Notes: generated from the letters alone by a model not told the origin. A stretch of 64,000 nucleotides of DNA from Streptomyces glaucescens (GCF_000761215.1 NZ_CP009438.1:992001-1056000), one strand, 5' to 3'; positions 1 through 11,111 are shown, numbered from the stretch's first letter. Numbers and translations: made by a program.

Positions 1-2
1 TC

Positions 3-185
3 GCACCGGGCGACGCGCGGACGCTGCGTGCCGACGGTCCGGGCTGGTCCCTGGTGGCCAGGACCGACGACATCGCGTTCGTGCTGCTCGACGAGATGCC
101 CGGGGAGATCCTGCCGGTGGGGCGTGGACCGGAGCTGCCGGGACTGCTCGAGGCGCTGGACAGGATGGCCGTCCGTCCGAGCTGA
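3..185 (+). CDS. 3' end of an unidentified protein
   Basis: An open frame enters from the left edge and stops with TGA at 183-185, giving 60 residues. The frame is GC-rich at third positions and contains a plausible hydrophobic core (DIAFVLLDE) followed by an amphipathic C-terminal helix (LPGLLEALDRM), so it reads as a genuine C-terminus. I do not recognise the family, and the start lies outside the window. Confidence 0.5.
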   Translation, partial: APGDARTLRADGPGWSLVARTDDIAFVLLDEMPGEILPVGRGPELPGLLEALDRMAVRPS

Positions 186-374
186 GCGGGTCGGGCGGGA
201 TCGGCCCGGACCGGGGCGGGTCTGGCCGGGCAGGACCAGGCCGAAGGGGCCGGGCCCGGTCGAAGCAGGCTGGGCCGGGCCGCGGGACCGTCGCGCGGCG
301 GACCGGGTCCGAGGCCGCCGCGCGGTGTGCCGGCCCGAGCGCCGCGAGGCGCGGGGGAGGCCGGGGGCCGGGGG

Positions 375-557
375 CTAGCGTCCCAGTTCCTTGCGGGTGG
401 CGCGGCGCAGGCGGCGCCGCTGTGCGGGATCCAGGGCGAGGTACGCGGCGGCGGGAACGCCCAGCACGATCAGCAGTGCCGCCCACCAGGGCAGCCAGAT
501 CAGCAGCAGAAGACCTGCCGCCACACCGCCCGCGGCGATCTTCGCGTTCTTCGACAT
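375..557 (-). CDS. small single-pass or hairpin membrane protein (60 aa)
   Basis: The product starts MSKNAKIAAGG and has two adjacent hydrophobic stretches (residues about 8-23 and 25-42, split by PWW). A basic C-terminus rich in Arg/Lys follows (RRRLRRATRKE). The ATG at 557 is chosen over longer frames because a strong GGAGG site sits about 8 nt upstream. Small cationic-tailed membrane proteins of this kind are common in Streptomyces and mostly uncharacterised. The gene is divergent from the SNF2 helicase gene. Function unknown. Confidence 0.6.
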   Translation of the reverse strand: MSKNAKIAAGGVAAGLLLLIWLPWWAALLIVLGVPAAAYLALDPAQRRRLRRATRKELGR

Positions 558-791
558 ATGAGTCGCCTCCTTCGCGGCCGGTGCCGCTCTCTGCCCGGAA
601 GAACGGCCCCGCGTCGGGGGCGGTTCCGAGGGGCGCCCCTGAGACATCCCTGACATCCGTCCCTTAGGGCTTGCCGAACTCTCCCTGCATGGTGACTCAC
701 ATCACAACTCTGCCATGCGAGGTCGATCGGTGTCGTGCTGTACCCTCGGCGGCTCCACCCAGGTAGTCAAATTTGAGGAGCACGACGCGCT

Positions 792-3653
792 GTGCAGAGG
801 ACTTCCCTGGAAACCACCTCCGAGATCCGCGAACTCACCCGCTGCCACGCGGTGTTCCTGCCCGGTGACCCGCCCCGCACCGGTCGCGTCGCCTTCTGGC
901 GGCCGGACGGCGATGCCCCGCCGGCCGTCACCGCGGGCGCCGTCACGGACCTCATGGTCGTCCTGCGCGACGACGACGGCGGCGTGGAGCAAGCCGCCGT
1001 GCCCGCCGTCGTCCTTCCGCTGCGCGGGGCCCTGCCCGTCCTCACACACACGCGTGTCACCGGGCAGGGCGACCGGGCGGCGGTGTTCTGGGGTGCGGCG
1101 GCCCTTCTCGCCCTGTCTTTCACCGCGCGGGGCCTGCTGCTGCCCGGCCTGTCCGCGAGGGACCACGACGCCTGGCGCTCCGGTCCGCTGCGCGCCGAGG
1201 AGATCGAGCAGGTGCGCCGGCTCGCCGCCTCGATGCCGCCCGAGGCGCACGCCGTGCCGGTGGACGATGCGGAGCCGCCGCGACTGCCCGACCCGGAGCG
1301 GCTGCTGAGGGCCTTCCTGGACGCCGTCGCCGACACACTGCCCCGCTCCCCCGCCGCGCCGCTCGTCACCGGCGGTCCGGCGTACGCGGGACCGGAGCCA
1401 CGGCATCTGCCCGAGCAGCGCGCGTGGGCCGCGGACATCGCCGCCGGCCATGACGCGGGCGTGCGGATCTCGCTGCGGATCGAGGTGACCGGGCTGGCCG
1501 ACACCGCGGAACGGGCCACGCCCGCCTTCCGCGCGGTGCCGCAGGTGCACGTGGTGAACGACCCCTCCCTCGTCGCGGACGCGGCGGACGTCTGGGCCGC
1601 GGGGGCCTCGGGCCGTGCCTTCGGCCCGCGCGCGCGGATGGACGCCCTCGTGGCGCTGCGCCGCGCGGCCCGTGCGTGGCCGCCGCTCGGTCCGCTGCTC
1701 TCGGCCGCCGTGCCGGACTTCGTGGACCTGGTGGACGAGGAGGTCACCGAACTCCTCGGCGAAGGGGCCGCGGCCCTCGCGGCGGCCGGGGTCGACGTGC
1801 ACTGGCCGAGAGAGCTGGCCCGTGACCTGACCGCCCGCGCGGTGGTCGGTCCGCCCGACGACGAGCCGGGCGCCGGCAGGCTCTCCTCGGACACGCCGTC
1901 GTTCCTGTCCGCCGACGCGCTGCTCGCGTTCGACTGGTCGTTCGCGCTCGGCGAGCAACGGCTGACCCGGGAGGAACTCGACCGCCTCGCCGAGGCGAAC
2001 CGCCCGGTCGTCCGGCTGCGCGACCAATGGGTGCTCGTCGACCCCCGGGAGGCGCGCCGGGCCCGCGACCGGCAGGACCGCAAGGTGACGCCGATCGACG
2101 CGCTGGGCGCGGCGCTGACGGGCTCCGCGGAGATCGACGGGCAGCGGGTGGAGGTGCGGGCCACGGGCTGGCTGGCGGGCTTGCGCGAACGGCTCGCCGA
2201 CCCCGAGGGCCAGGAGCCGGTCCCCCAGCCCGCCGCCCTCGCCGCCGAGTTGCGCGACTACCAGCGCCGCGGTCTGAGCTGGCTGGCCCGGACGACCTCC
2301 CTCGGCCTCGGCTGCTGTCTCGCCGACGACATGGGCCTCGGCAAGACCATCACGCTGATCTCCCTGCATCTGCACCGGCAGACCGACCCCGCGGCGGCCG
2401 GTCCCACGCTCGTCGTCTGCCCCACGTCGCTGATGGGCAACTGGCAGCGTGAGATCGAGAAGTTCGCCCCGGGCACACCCGTGCGCCGCTTCCACGGCGC
2501 GCGGCGCGACCTGGACGACCTGGCCGATGGCGAGTTCGTGCTCACCACCTACGGCACCATGCGCCTGGACACGCGCCGGCTGGCTCGGGTGCCGTGGGGT
2601 CTGGTGGTGGCCGACGAGGCCCAGCACGTGAAGAACCCGTACTCGGCGACCGCGCGGGCCCTGCGCACCATCGGCGCACGCGCGCGCGTGGCGCTCACCG
2701 GCACCCCGGTGGAGAACAACCTCTCCGAGCTGTGGGCCATCCTCGACTGGACCACCCCGGGGCTGCTGGGCCGCCTGGGCACGTTCCGCGCGCGCTACGC
2801 GCAGGCGGTGGAGAGCGGCCGCGACCCGGCCGCCGCGGAACGGCTGTCCCGGCTGGTGCGCCCCTTCCTGTTGCGCCGCCGCAAGTCCGACCCCGGGATC
2901 GCGCCGGAACTGCCGCCGAAGACGGAGACGGACCGCGCGGTGTCACTGACACCGGAGCAGACGGGGCTGTACGAGGCCGTGGTGCGCGAGACGCTCGCGG
3001 AGATCGCGGGCGCCGACGACATGGCCCGGCGCGGGCTGATCGTGAAACTGCTGACCGCCCTGAAGCAGATCTGCAACCACCCGGCGCAGTACCTCAAGGA
3101 GGAGCGTCCGAGGATCGCCGGACGCTCCGGCAAGCTGGAGCTGCTGGACGAACTGCTCGGCACCATCCTCGCCGAGGACGCGGGCGTCCTGGTCTTCACC
3201 CAGTACGTGGCGATGGCGCGGTTGATCGAGCGGCACCTGGCCGCGCGGGGCGTGCCCTCGCTGTTCCTGCACGGCGGGACGCCCGTCCCGGAGCGGGAGG
3301 CGATGGTGCGGCGCTTCCAGGACGGGGAGGTGCCGGTCTTCCTGCTGTCGCTGAAGGCGGCTGGCACGGGGCTGAACCTCACGCGCGCGGAGCACGTCGT
3401 GCACTACGACCGCTGGTGGAACCCCGCCGTGGAGGCACAGGCCACCGACCGCGCGTACCGCATCGGACAGACCCGGCCCGTGCAGGTGCACCGCCTGATC
3501 GCGGAGGGCACGATCGAGGACCGCATCGCCGGCCTGCTGAACCGAAAGCGTGAGCTGGCCGACGCGGTGCTCGGCACCGGCGAGACCGCGCTCACGGAGC
3601 TGACGGACGCCGAGCTGGCCGACCTGGTGGAACTGCGAGGGAGCACCCGATGA
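792..3653 (+). CDS. SNF2-family DEAD/DEAH-box helicase
   Basis: This is a 953-aa ATP-dependent DNA translocase of the Swi2/Snf2 group found in many actinobacteria. The first ~480 residues are an N-terminal extension. Walker A follows (MGLGKT, about residue 517), then a DEAQ box (VVADEAQH), the motif III region LTGTPVENNLSELW, and a C-terminal helicase half with HGGTPVPERE, AAGTGLNLTRA and the motif VI segment DRAYRIGQTRPVQVH. The start is GTG, with GAGGAG about 12 nt upstream. The last codons overlap the next gene by ATGA, so the helicase and the SWIM protein are translationally coupled and probably act together on DNA. Family assignment is firm; the physiological role is unknown. Confidence 0.93.
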   Translation: MQRTSLETTSEIRELTRCHAVFLPGDPPRTGRVAFWRPDGDAPPAVTAGAVTDLMVVLRDDDGGVEQAAVPAVVLPLRGALPVLTHTRVTGQGDRAAVFWGAAALLALSFTARGLLLPGLSARDHDAWRSGPLRAEEIEQVRRLAASMPPEAHAVPVDDAEPPRLPDPERLLRAFLDAVADTLPRSPAAPLVTGGPAYAGPEPRHLPEQRAWAADIAAGHDAGVRISLRIEVTGLADTAERATPAFRAVPQVHVVNDPSLVADAADVWAAGASGRAFGPRARMDALVALRRAARAWPPLGPLLSAAVPDFVDLVDEEVTELLGEGAAALAAAGVDVHWPRELARDLTARAVVGPPDDEPGAGRLSSDTPSFLSADALLAFDWSFALGEQRLTREELDRLAEANRPVVRLRDQWVLVDPREARRARDRQDRKVTPIDALGAALTGSAEIDGQRVEVRATGWLAGLRERLADPEGQEPVPQPAALAAELRDYQRRGLSWLARTTSLGLGCCLADDMGLGKTITLISLHLHRQTDPAAAGPTLVVCPTSLMGNWQREIEKFAPGTPVRRFHGARRDLDDLADGEFVLTTYGTMRLDTRRLARVPWGLVVADEAQHVKNPYSATARALRTIGARARVALTGTPVENNLSELWAILDWTTPGLLGRLGTFRARYAQAVESGRDPAAAERLSRLVRPFLLRRRKSDPGIAPELPPKTETDRAVSLTPEQTGLYEAVVRETLAEIAGADDMARRGLIVKLLTALKQICNHPAQYLKEERPRIAGRSGKLELLDELLGTILAEDAGVLVFTQYVAMARLIERHLAARGVPSLFLHGGTPVPEREAMVRRFQDGEVPVFLLSLKAAGTGLNLTRAEHVVHYDRWWNPAVEAQATDRAYRIGQTRPVQVHRLIAEGTIEDRIAGLLNRKRELADAVLGTGETALTELTDAELADLVELRGSTR

Positions 3654-4942
3654 ATTCGGACCACGACGACACCGAGCGCACCTTCGCCGCGCTGCCGCCC
3701 GCGCGGGGACGGGGTTTCGCCCGCACCTGGTGGGGTCAGGCCTGGCTGAAGGCGCTGGAGGACGGGGCGCTGGACGGTGAGCAGGTCAAGACGGGGCGGC
3801 GGCTGGCGCGCGCGGGAGCCGTGGGCGCGGTGTCGGTGCGGCCGGGCCGCATCACCGCCGTCGTCAAGGACCGTGACGGCACCGCGTACCGGGCCGACGT
3901 CCTGCTGGAGCGGCTGTCCGCCGAGCAGTGGGACCGCTTCCTGGAGCTGGCCGTCGAACGGGCGGGCCATGTCGCGGCGCTGCTCGACCGGGAGATGCCG
4001 CCGCATCTGGTCGAGGACGCGGCGCTGGCGGGCATCGAACTGCTTCCGGGTCTGGGAGATCTGCGTCCGGAGTGCGGCTGCGACGGCTGGGACCACTGCG
4101 GGCACACGGCCGCGCTGTGCTACCGGATGGCACAGCTCCTGGACGAGGATCCTTTCGTCCTGCTGCTGTTGCGGGGGCGCGGCGAACGGGAGCTCGTCGA
4201 CGACCTCCAGGCGCGCGGTACCGCACGGGCGACCGGGCCGGCGGCCACGGGGACGCCGGCCCGGGAGCTGCCGGAAGCGGCCGGGGTGGACGCGGCGGAG
4301 GCGTACGCCGCCGGCGACATCCTGCCGCCGCTGCCCGCGCTGCCCGAACTGCCCGGGGAGCCCGGACTGCCGCCGTCGCTGGACACCGAGGCCGCACCCG
4401 CGCCGGGGATCGACCCGGCGGCCCTGGAGTTCCTGGCCGCCCGGACCGCCGCGGCGGCACACCGCATGCTGGCCGACGCGCTGAGGGGCGGGGAGGCGGC
4501 CTGGCAGCCGGAGCTGTCGGTCGCTCAGGACGCGGTCCGGCTGGCCTCCGGAGAACCTCAGCGGGCGGTGCTGGAGCGGCTGGCCGACGGCTCGGGGCGC
4601 GGCCGGGAGGAGCTCTTGGCCGCGGCCCGGGCCTGGGAGCAGGGCGGGGCGACCGCCCTGTCGGTGTTCGAGGACGAGTGGGCGGTCGAGGGTGACGCGC
4701 TCGCACGCGCGCGTGCGGCCCTGGAAGCGGCCTGGGAGGAGGACGACCGGCCGTCGCTGCGGGCGCGGGGCAACCGCTGGACCGTCGTCGGTGCACCGAG
4801 CCAGCTGCGCCTGGACCGCGACGGCCGCTGGTGGCCGTACCGCAAGGAGGGCGGCCGCTGGATCCCGGCCGGCGGCCCGGCGCAGGATCCGGCGACCGCT
4901 CTGGCCTCGGCGCGGGCCCGGGCGGAGGACGGGTCCCGCTGA
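3650..4942 (+). CDS. SWIM zinc-finger protein
   Basis: The 430-aa protein carries a SWIM motif of the CxC-xn-CxH form (ECGCDGWDHCGHTAAL, about residues 142-157), a zinc-binding fold linked to nucleic-acid or protein binding. It overlaps the SNF2 gene by ATGA. Pairing of SNF2 helicases with SWIM proteins is a recurring arrangement in bacteria, which supports a joint DNA-processing role. The middle (residues ~185-255) is Ala/Pro-rich and of low complexity. The C-terminal third is predicted alpha-helical, with a Trp-rich patch (DRDGRWWPYRKEGGRWIP) near the end. No enzymatic motif was seen. Confidence 0.88.
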   Translation: MNSDHDDTERTFAALPPARGRGFARTWWGQAWLKALEDGALDGEQVKTGRRLARAGAVGAVSVRPGRITAVVKDRDGTAYRADVLLERLSAEQWDRFLELAVERAGHVAALLDREMPPHLVEDAALAGIELLPGLGDLRPECGCDGWDHCGHTAALCYRMAQLLDEDPFVLLLLRGRGERELVDDLQARGTARATGPAATGTPARELPEAAGVDAAEAYAAGDILPPLPALPELPGEPGLPPSLDTEAAPAPGIDPAALEFLAARTAAAAHRMLADALRGGEAAWQPELSVAQDAVRLASGEPQRAVLERLADGSGRGREELLAAARAWEQGGATALSVFEDEWAVEGDALARARAALEAAWEEDDRPSLRARGNRWTVVGAPSQLRLDRDGRWWPYRKEGGRWIPAGGPAQDPATALASARARAEDGSR

Positions 4943-5157
4943 CCGGCCCGCCGTGTCCTCGCGGGCGGCGGCACGGGCCCCGACAGGGGGACCGGCCCCG
5001 ACAGCGGCGCTGGGCCCACCGCGGCAGAGGACACTCCGGTACGGCCCGCGCCCGTGGTGTGGGTCCGGGTGGCGGCGGAAGTACGGCGGCGGGCCGCGGG
5101 GCGGTACGCCGCCGGCTCCGTGATCCCCGGAGCCCGCGCCGGTCACCGACACGTCCC

Positions 5158-5631
5158 CTAGGACGGTGCCCCGTCCGCGAGAGACGGGATCAACGACTCC
5201 AGACCGCTCGGGAAGTGGCTGGGGAAACCGCTCGGCAGCTCACTCGGGAAGCCGGACGGCAAGTCACTGGGGAAACCGCTCGGCAGTTCACTCGGGAAGC
5301 CGGACGGCAGGTCGCTGGGGAAGCCTGACGGCAGGGACGGCACACCACCGGGCAGCTCGCTCGGCGGTCCGGAGGACGGTGCCGGGGAACCGGTGGCGCC
5401 GGTGCCGGTCTCGGCGGGTGCCCGGTCGTCCGGCGACTCGCCGCCTCCCGAGGCCACGAGCACGACGGCGGCGACGATCGCGACGGCCACCAGGACGGCC
5501 AGGGCCGCCAGGAGCGCGGCGCGCCGCCGTGGCGGGGGCGCGAAGTCCCCGGGAGGCGGCCCGGAACCGTCCGGGGGCGGCGCGTCGGCCGGTGGTCCGG
5601 GTGGCTGAGGCGGTGGGGGCGGCGTGGCCAT
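5158..5631 (-). CDS. single-pass membrane protein with Pro/Ser-rich repeat tail
   Basis: The 157-aa protein has three parts: a Pro-rich cytoplasmic N-terminus (residues 1-32), one transmembrane helix (about 37-60, LLAALAVLVAVAIVAAVVLVAS), and an extracytoplasmic tail. From about residue 105 the tail repeats a 16-residue unit of the form SGFPSDLP/SGFPSELP. GGAGG precedes the ATG by 8 nt. The tail has no enzymatic motif and is probably an extended wall-spanning stalk. Such Pro-rich TM proteins are common, poorly understood and fast-evolving in Streptomyces. Function is not known. Confidence 0.65.
   Translation of the reverse strand: MATPPPPPQPPGPPADAPPPDGSGPPPGDFAPPPRRRAALLAALAVLVAVAIVAAVVLVASGGGESPDDRAPAETGTGATGSPAPSSGPPSELPGGVPSLPSGFPSDLPSGFPSELPSGFPSDLPSGFPSELPSGFPSHFPSGLESLIPSLADGAPS
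5208..5333. repeat. 48-bp tandem repeat inside a coding region
   Basis: The segment starting CTGGGGAAACCGC at 5219 recurs at 5267 with few changes, and a partial third copy follows near 5315. The period is 48 bp (16 codons), so copy-number change would keep the frame. It encodes the SGFPS(D/E)LP stalk of the membrane protein on the minus strand. Confidence 0.8.
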
Positions 5632-5755
5632 GTGCCCAGCCTCCCGCCGCAGCGGCGGCGAGGCGACCCCCGCGCGGTGTCCGGCACGGACTCATGCCGT
5701 GGAACGCACGATTCCGCGACACGAGTCCGTCGTCCGGTACGGAGACCTGATCCGG

Positions 5756-5780
5756 CCTGCCGATCGGTCCGATCGGCAGG
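5756..5780 (-). terminator. hairpin after xylA
   Basis: CCTGCCGATC and GATCGGCAGG form a perfect 10-bp stem with loop GGTCC. It begins 5 nt beyond the xylA stop, in the direction of xylA transcription. There is no U-tract, as is usual in Streptomyces. Confidence 0.7.
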
Positions 5781-5785
5781 GAGGG

Positions 5786-7014
<1,229 letters not shown>

Positions 7015-7110
7015 CGGTCGCGTCTCTGGGAAGAGACAACGTGTCCCCGATCGCAACGGGTCACAATCCACCACATATCTCCGCAGAAACCGCGGAAGAG
7101 GGAGAGCCCG

Positions 7111-8556
7111 ATGTCAGCAGCCGAGGGTCCGCTCGTCGTCGGCGTGGACACGTCCACGCAGTCCACGAAGGCGCTGGTCGTCGACGCGGCCACCGGGCAG
7201 GTCGTGGCGAGCGGCCAGGCGCCGCACACCGTCACGACCGGAGCGGGCCGCGAGAGCGACCCGCGGCAGTGGTGGGACGCCCTGTGCGAGGCACTGCGCC
7301 AGTGCGGGGACGCCGCCCACGAGGCCGCCGCCGTGTCCATCGGCGGACAGCAGCACGGCCTGGTCACGCTGGACGAGTGGGGCGAACCGGTGCGCCCGGC
7401 GCTGCTGTGGAACGACGTCCGTTCGGCGCCGCAGGCCCGCCGGCTCACCGAGGAGCTGGGGGGTGCCGAGTTCTGGGCCGAGCGCACCGGGTCCGTCCCG
7501 GCCGCGTCCTTCACGGTCACCAAGTGGGCCTGGCTGGCCGAACACGAGCCGGAGGCGGTGCGCGCCACCAGGGCGGTGCGCCTCCCGCACGACTACCTCA
7601 CCGAGCGGCTCACGGGACAGGGCACGACCGACCGCGGCGACGCCTCCGGCACCGGCTGGTGGGCCTCGGAAAGTGAGTCGTACGACGCCGGGATCCTCGC
7701 CCATGTGGGGCTCGACCCGGCGCTGCTCCCCCGCGTGGTGCGGTCGGGCGAGGTGGCCGGGACAGTGCGGGACAGCCACGAGCTGCCGTTCTCCAAGGGC
7801 ACCCTGGTCGCGGCCGGCACCGGCGACAACGCCGCCGCCGCGCTGGGCCTCGGCCTGCGGCCGGGGACCCCGGTCATGAGCCTCGGCACCTCGGGCACCG
7901 TGTACGCGGTGTCGCGGCGCCGGCCCGCCGACCCGACTGGCACCGTCGCGGGCTTCGCCGACGCGCGCGGCGACTGGCTGCCGCTGGCCTGCACCCTGAA
8001 CTGCACCCTCGCCGTGGACCGTGTCGCCGCGCTGCTGGGCCTGGACCGCGAGGCCGTCGAACCGGGGGCGGCCGTGACGCTGCTGCCGTTCCTGGATGGC
8101 GAGCGCACCCCGGACCTGCCGCACGCCTCGGGACTGCTGCACGGCCTGCGGCACGACACGTCCGCCGGGCAGTTGCTCCAGGCCGCGTACGACGGCGCGG
8201 TGCACTCGCTGCTCGGTGCGCTCGACCTGGTCCTCGACGAGGACGCCGACCCCTCGGCGCCGCTGCTGCTGATCGGCGGCGGCGCGCGCGGCACGGCCTG
8301 GCAGCAGACCGTGCGACGGCTCTCTGGGCGCCCGGTCCAGGTGCCCGAGGCGAAGGAACTGGTCGCGCTGGGCGCGGCGGCCCAGGCCGCCGGGCTGCTG
8401 ACCGGCGAGGATCCGGCCGCCGTGGCCCGCCGCTGGGACACCGCGCGCGGGCCGGTGCTGGAGGCCGTGGAGCGGGACGAGGAGACACTGGCCAGGATCG
8501 CCGGGGTACTCTCCGACGCGGCACCGCTGCTGGAGCGGAGCCCGCAGAGCCGCTGA
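7111..8556 (+). CDS. xylB: xylulokinase
   Basis: This FGGY-family kinase phosphorylates D-xylulose to xylulose-5-phosphate, feeding the pentose phosphate pathway. The 481-aa product opens with the phosphate-1 motif VVGVDTSTQSTKALVVD. It also has GGQQHGLV, the FGGY hinge-type segment (LLPFLDGERTPDLPHASG), and a C-terminal LLIGGGARGTAWQQ motif. The open frame extends upstream to 6964, but the ATG at 7111 follows a purine-rich site (GAAGAGGGAGAG) and matches the family N-terminus. It precedes the ROK regulator by 14 nt. Confidence 0.95.
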   Translation: MSAAEGPLVVGVDTSTQSTKALVVDAATGQVVASGQAPHTVTTGAGRESDPRQWWDALCEALRQCGDAAHEAAAVSIGGQQHGLVTLDEWGEPVRPALLWNDVRSAPQARRLTEELGGAEFWAERTGSVPAASFTVTKWAWLAEHEPEAVRATRAVRLPHDYLTERLTGQGTTDRGDASGTGWWASESESYDAGILAHVGLDPALLPRVVRSGEVAGTVRDSHELPFSKGTLVAAGTGDNAAAALGLGLRPGTPVMSLGTSGTVYAVSRRRPADPTGTVAGFADARGDWLPLACTLNCTLAVDRVAALLGLDREAVEPGAAVTLLPFLDGERTPDLPHASGLLHGLRHDTSAGQLLQAAYDGAVHSLLGALDLVLDEDADPSAPLLLIGGGARGTAWQQTVRRLSGRPVQVPEAKELVALGAAAQAAGLLTGEDPAAVARRWDTARGPVLEAVERDEETLARIAGVLSDAAPLLERSPQSR

Positions 8557-8570
8557 GGACGGACGGAGGC

Positions 8571-9779
8571 ATGACCGCACCCCCGCACGAGACCCGCCCG
8601 GCCGGTCCCGGACGAGCGCTGCCCGACACCCAGCAGGGCATGCGCCGCCGCAACCTCGCCCGGGTGATGCACACCGTCAGCGCCGAGGGGCCGCTGTCCC
8701 GGGCGGCCGTCGCCTCGCACATCGGGCTGACCCGGGCGGCGGTGTCCACCCTCGTCGACGAGCTGATCCGCTCCGGGCTGCTGCGGGAACTGGGACCAGA
8801 GCGTCCGGGCCGGGTGGGCCGGCCCGGGTCCGCGCTCGCGGTCAGCGAGCGGGGGCCCGCCGGGCTCGGCGCCGAGATCGGAGTCGACCATCTCGCCGTG
8901 TGCGTGGTCGACCTGCGCGGCGAGGTCCGCGCCCGGGCGGTGCGGCACGGCACCAACCGGGGCCGCGCGCCCGAGCCGGTGGTCGAGGAGCTGACCGGAC
9001 TCGTGCGGCAGGTCGTCGCCGAGGCGGAGGGCGCGGGGCTGTGGCCCGCGGGTCTCGCCGTGGCCGTGCCCGGCCTCGTGGCGCGCGACGGCCGCACCGT
9101 CGTCCGCGCCCCCAACCTCGACTGGCACGACGTCGACCTCGGTGCCCTGCTGCCGTCCGAGGCCGGGCTGACCGTCGACAACGAGGCCAACTTCGGCGCA
9201 CTGGCGGAACTCTGGCTCGGCGAGGGCACCCCGCCCGACTTCCTGCACGTGTCGGCCGAGATCGGCATCGGCGCGGCCGTGGTCGTCGGCGGGGGCCTGC
9301 TGCGCGGCACACGCGGTTTCGCCGGCGAGCTCGGCCATGTGCCGGTGCGTCCGGACGGACCGTCGTGCGTCTGCGGGGGGCGTGGCTGCCTGGAGCAGTA
9401 CGCCGGTGAGGAGGCGGTCATGCGGGCGGCGGGCCTGGAGCCGGGCGAGGACCGGGTCGGGCTGCTCGCCGGTCGCGCCGAGCAGGGCGACCAGGACGTG
9501 CGGCGGGCGCTGCGGGACGCGGGAGAGGCGCTGGGGATCGCGCTGACCGGGGCGGTCAATCTCCTCGATCCCGAGAGCGTGGTCCTGGGCGGTGCGCTGG
9601 CCGGGCTGGCGCCGTGGCTGCTGCCGTCGCTGCGGGCGGAACTGGCCCGGCGCACGGCGGGCCCCCCTTGCCCGGTGTCCGTGTCCCGGCTCGGCCCGCA
9701 GGGCCCGCTGCTCGGTGCCGCGCACTCGGTGGTCCGGGCGGTGCTGGACGATCCTGCGGCGGTGGCGGGCCGGGCCTGA
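8571..9779 (+). CDS. xylR: ROK-family transcriptional repressor (xylose operon)
   Basis: The 402-aa protein has an N-terminal winged helix-turn-helix (residues ~25-85, SRAAVASHIGLTRAAVSTLVDEL) and a ROK kinase-like sugar-sensing domain. The ROK zinc site is present as SCVCGGRGCLEQY, preceded by the conserved GFAGELGHVPV. It follows xylB in the same direction. By family and context it represses xylA and xylB and is relieved by xylose. The sugar is inferred from context only. Confidence 0.88.
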   Translation: MTAPPHETRPAGPGRALPDTQQGMRRRNLARVMHTVSAEGPLSRAAVASHIGLTRAAVSTLVDELIRSGLLRELGPERPGRVGRPGSALAVSERGPAGLGAEIGVDHLAVCVVDLRGEVRARAVRHGTNRGRAPEPVVEELTGLVRQVVAEAEGAGLWPAGLAVAVPGLVARDGRTVVRAPNLDWHDVDLGALLPSEAGLTVDNEANFGALAELWLGEGTPPDFLHVSAEIGIGAAVVVGGGLLRGTRGFAGELGHVPVRPDGPSCVCGGRGCLEQYAGEEAVMRAAGLEPGEDRVGLLAGRAEQGDQDVRRALRDAGEALGIALTGAVNLLDPESVVLGGALAGLAPWLLPSLRAELARRTAGPPCPVSVSRLGPQGPLLGAAHSVVRAVLDDPAAVAGRA

Positions 9780-9984
9780 CCGCGTGCCGGACGCCGATCG
9801 CCCGTGCGGGTGAGCAGGTTGTCCACACCGGCGGGCTCGTCCACGGAAGATCGCCGGGGCCTTCTGTCCGTCCTCCGGGCCCCGTACCGTGAATCACGCG
9901 AGCCGCACCCCTGCTGTCCCGACCTGGGGCACGAGGGCATGCGGAGCGCCGACCGAGTGATCCATCGTCGACGGGGGGACCCTC

Positions 9985-11004
9985 ATGTCCGCAGAGCACA
10001 CACGCGTTCTGACGGTACGGCCCGAGCCGGGCGAGTACGCCTGGACGTTCGGCGGCGTGCCGCCCGTGGCCCGGATCACGCCCGGCACCGTGCTGGATCT
10101 GTACACCGAGGACTGCTTCGCCGGGCGGGTGCGCTCGGAGAAGGACCTGGTGTCCCAGGTGTGCGAGTTCCCCTACCTCAACCCGCAGACCGGTCCGTTC
10201 CACATCGAGGGCGCCGAGCCGGGCGACACGGTCGCCGTGCACTTCGTGTCGATCGAACCGGCCCGGGACTGGGCCGCGTCGACGACCGTGCCGCTGTTCG
10301 GCGCGCTCACCTCGACGTCCGCCACGGCCACCCTCCAGCCCCCGCTGCCGGAGACCGTGTGGATCTGGCAGCTCGACCGGACCCGCCGCACCGCGCTGTT
10401 CCGGGCTCACGACAGCGACATCGAGATCGAGCTGCCCCTCGACCCGATGCACGGCACGGTGGGCGTGGCCCCGGCCAACCTGGAGGTCCGCTCGGCGCTG
10501 GTGCCCGATGCGCACGGCGGCAACATGGACACGCCGGAGATGCGGGCCGGCGTCACCTGCTATCTCGGGGTGAACGTCGAGGGGGCGCTGCTCAGCCTGG
10601 GTGACGGGCACGCCCGGCAGGGCGAGGGCGAGACCTGCGGGGTGGCCGTCGAATGCGCGATGAACACCGTGGTGATCGTCGAACTCCTCAAGGGGCTGCA
10701 CACGCCCTGGCCGCGCATCGAGTCGGACACCCACATCATCTCCACCGGCTCCGCCCGCCCGCTGGAGGACGCGTTCCGGATATCCCAGCTGGACCTGGTG
10801 CGGTGGCTGGTCCGCGACTACGGGTTCAGCGAGCTGGACGCCTACCAGTTCACGACCCAGGCCGTGGAATCCCCGCTGGCCAACGTGTGCGACACGAACT
10901 ACACCTGCGTGGCCAAGCTCCGCAAGGAATGGCTCCCGGCCCGCGAGACCCACCGCGGACTGCACGCCCGGCTGCGGGAGACGGCGGCGACCCTGCGGGG
11001 CTAG
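9985..11004 (+). CDS. acetamidase/formamidase family protein
   Basis: The 339-aa protein belongs to the FmdA/AmdA family, which hydrolyses short amides to acid and ammonia. Family signatures include PFHIEGAEPGDTVAVHF, the glycine-rich metal/active-site region MHGTVGVAP, and LGVNVEGALLSLGDGHARQGEGE. The ATG at 9985 follows the purine-rich ACGGGGGGA. It stands alone, 205 nt after the ROK gene, and does not look linked to the cluster downstream. The substrate cannot be read from sequence. Confidence 0.88.
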   Translation: MSAEHTRVLTVRPEPGEYAWTFGGVPPVARITPGTVLDLYTEDCFAGRVRSEKDLVSQVCEFPYLNPQTGPFHIEGAEPGDTVAVHFVSIEPARDWAASTTVPLFGALTSTSATATLQPPLPETVWIWQLDRTRRTALFRAHDSDIEIELPLDPMHGTVGVAPANLEVRSALVPDAHGGNMDTPEMRAGVTCYLGVNVEGALLSLGDGHARQGEGETCGVAVECAMNTVVIVELLKGLHTPWPRIESDTHIISTGSARPLEDAFRISQLDLVRWLVRDYGFSELDAYQFTTQAVESPLANVCDTNYTCVAKLRKEWLPARETHRGLHARLRETAATLRG

Positions 11005-11111
11005 GAGCGTCCCGAGATGTCCGCGACATCGCGAGCGGGGCGGGACCGCCGGACGCTCCCCCGGGTTCGCACGCCCCGCTCGCCCGCAGAGCACTCGAAA
11101 GGCACACCCCG

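Noticed and set aside
702..2627. 641-aa minus-strand open frame antisense to the SNF2 helicase gene
   Set aside because: The helicase frame has full family motifs. The antisense product is low-complexity and arises from GC bias.
9985..11004. Acetamidase/formamidase considered as the missing kynurenine formamidase
   Set aside because: It belongs to the FmdA/AmdA family, not the KynB or alpha/beta-hydrolase formamidases, and lies in the ordinary flank 35 kb from TDO.
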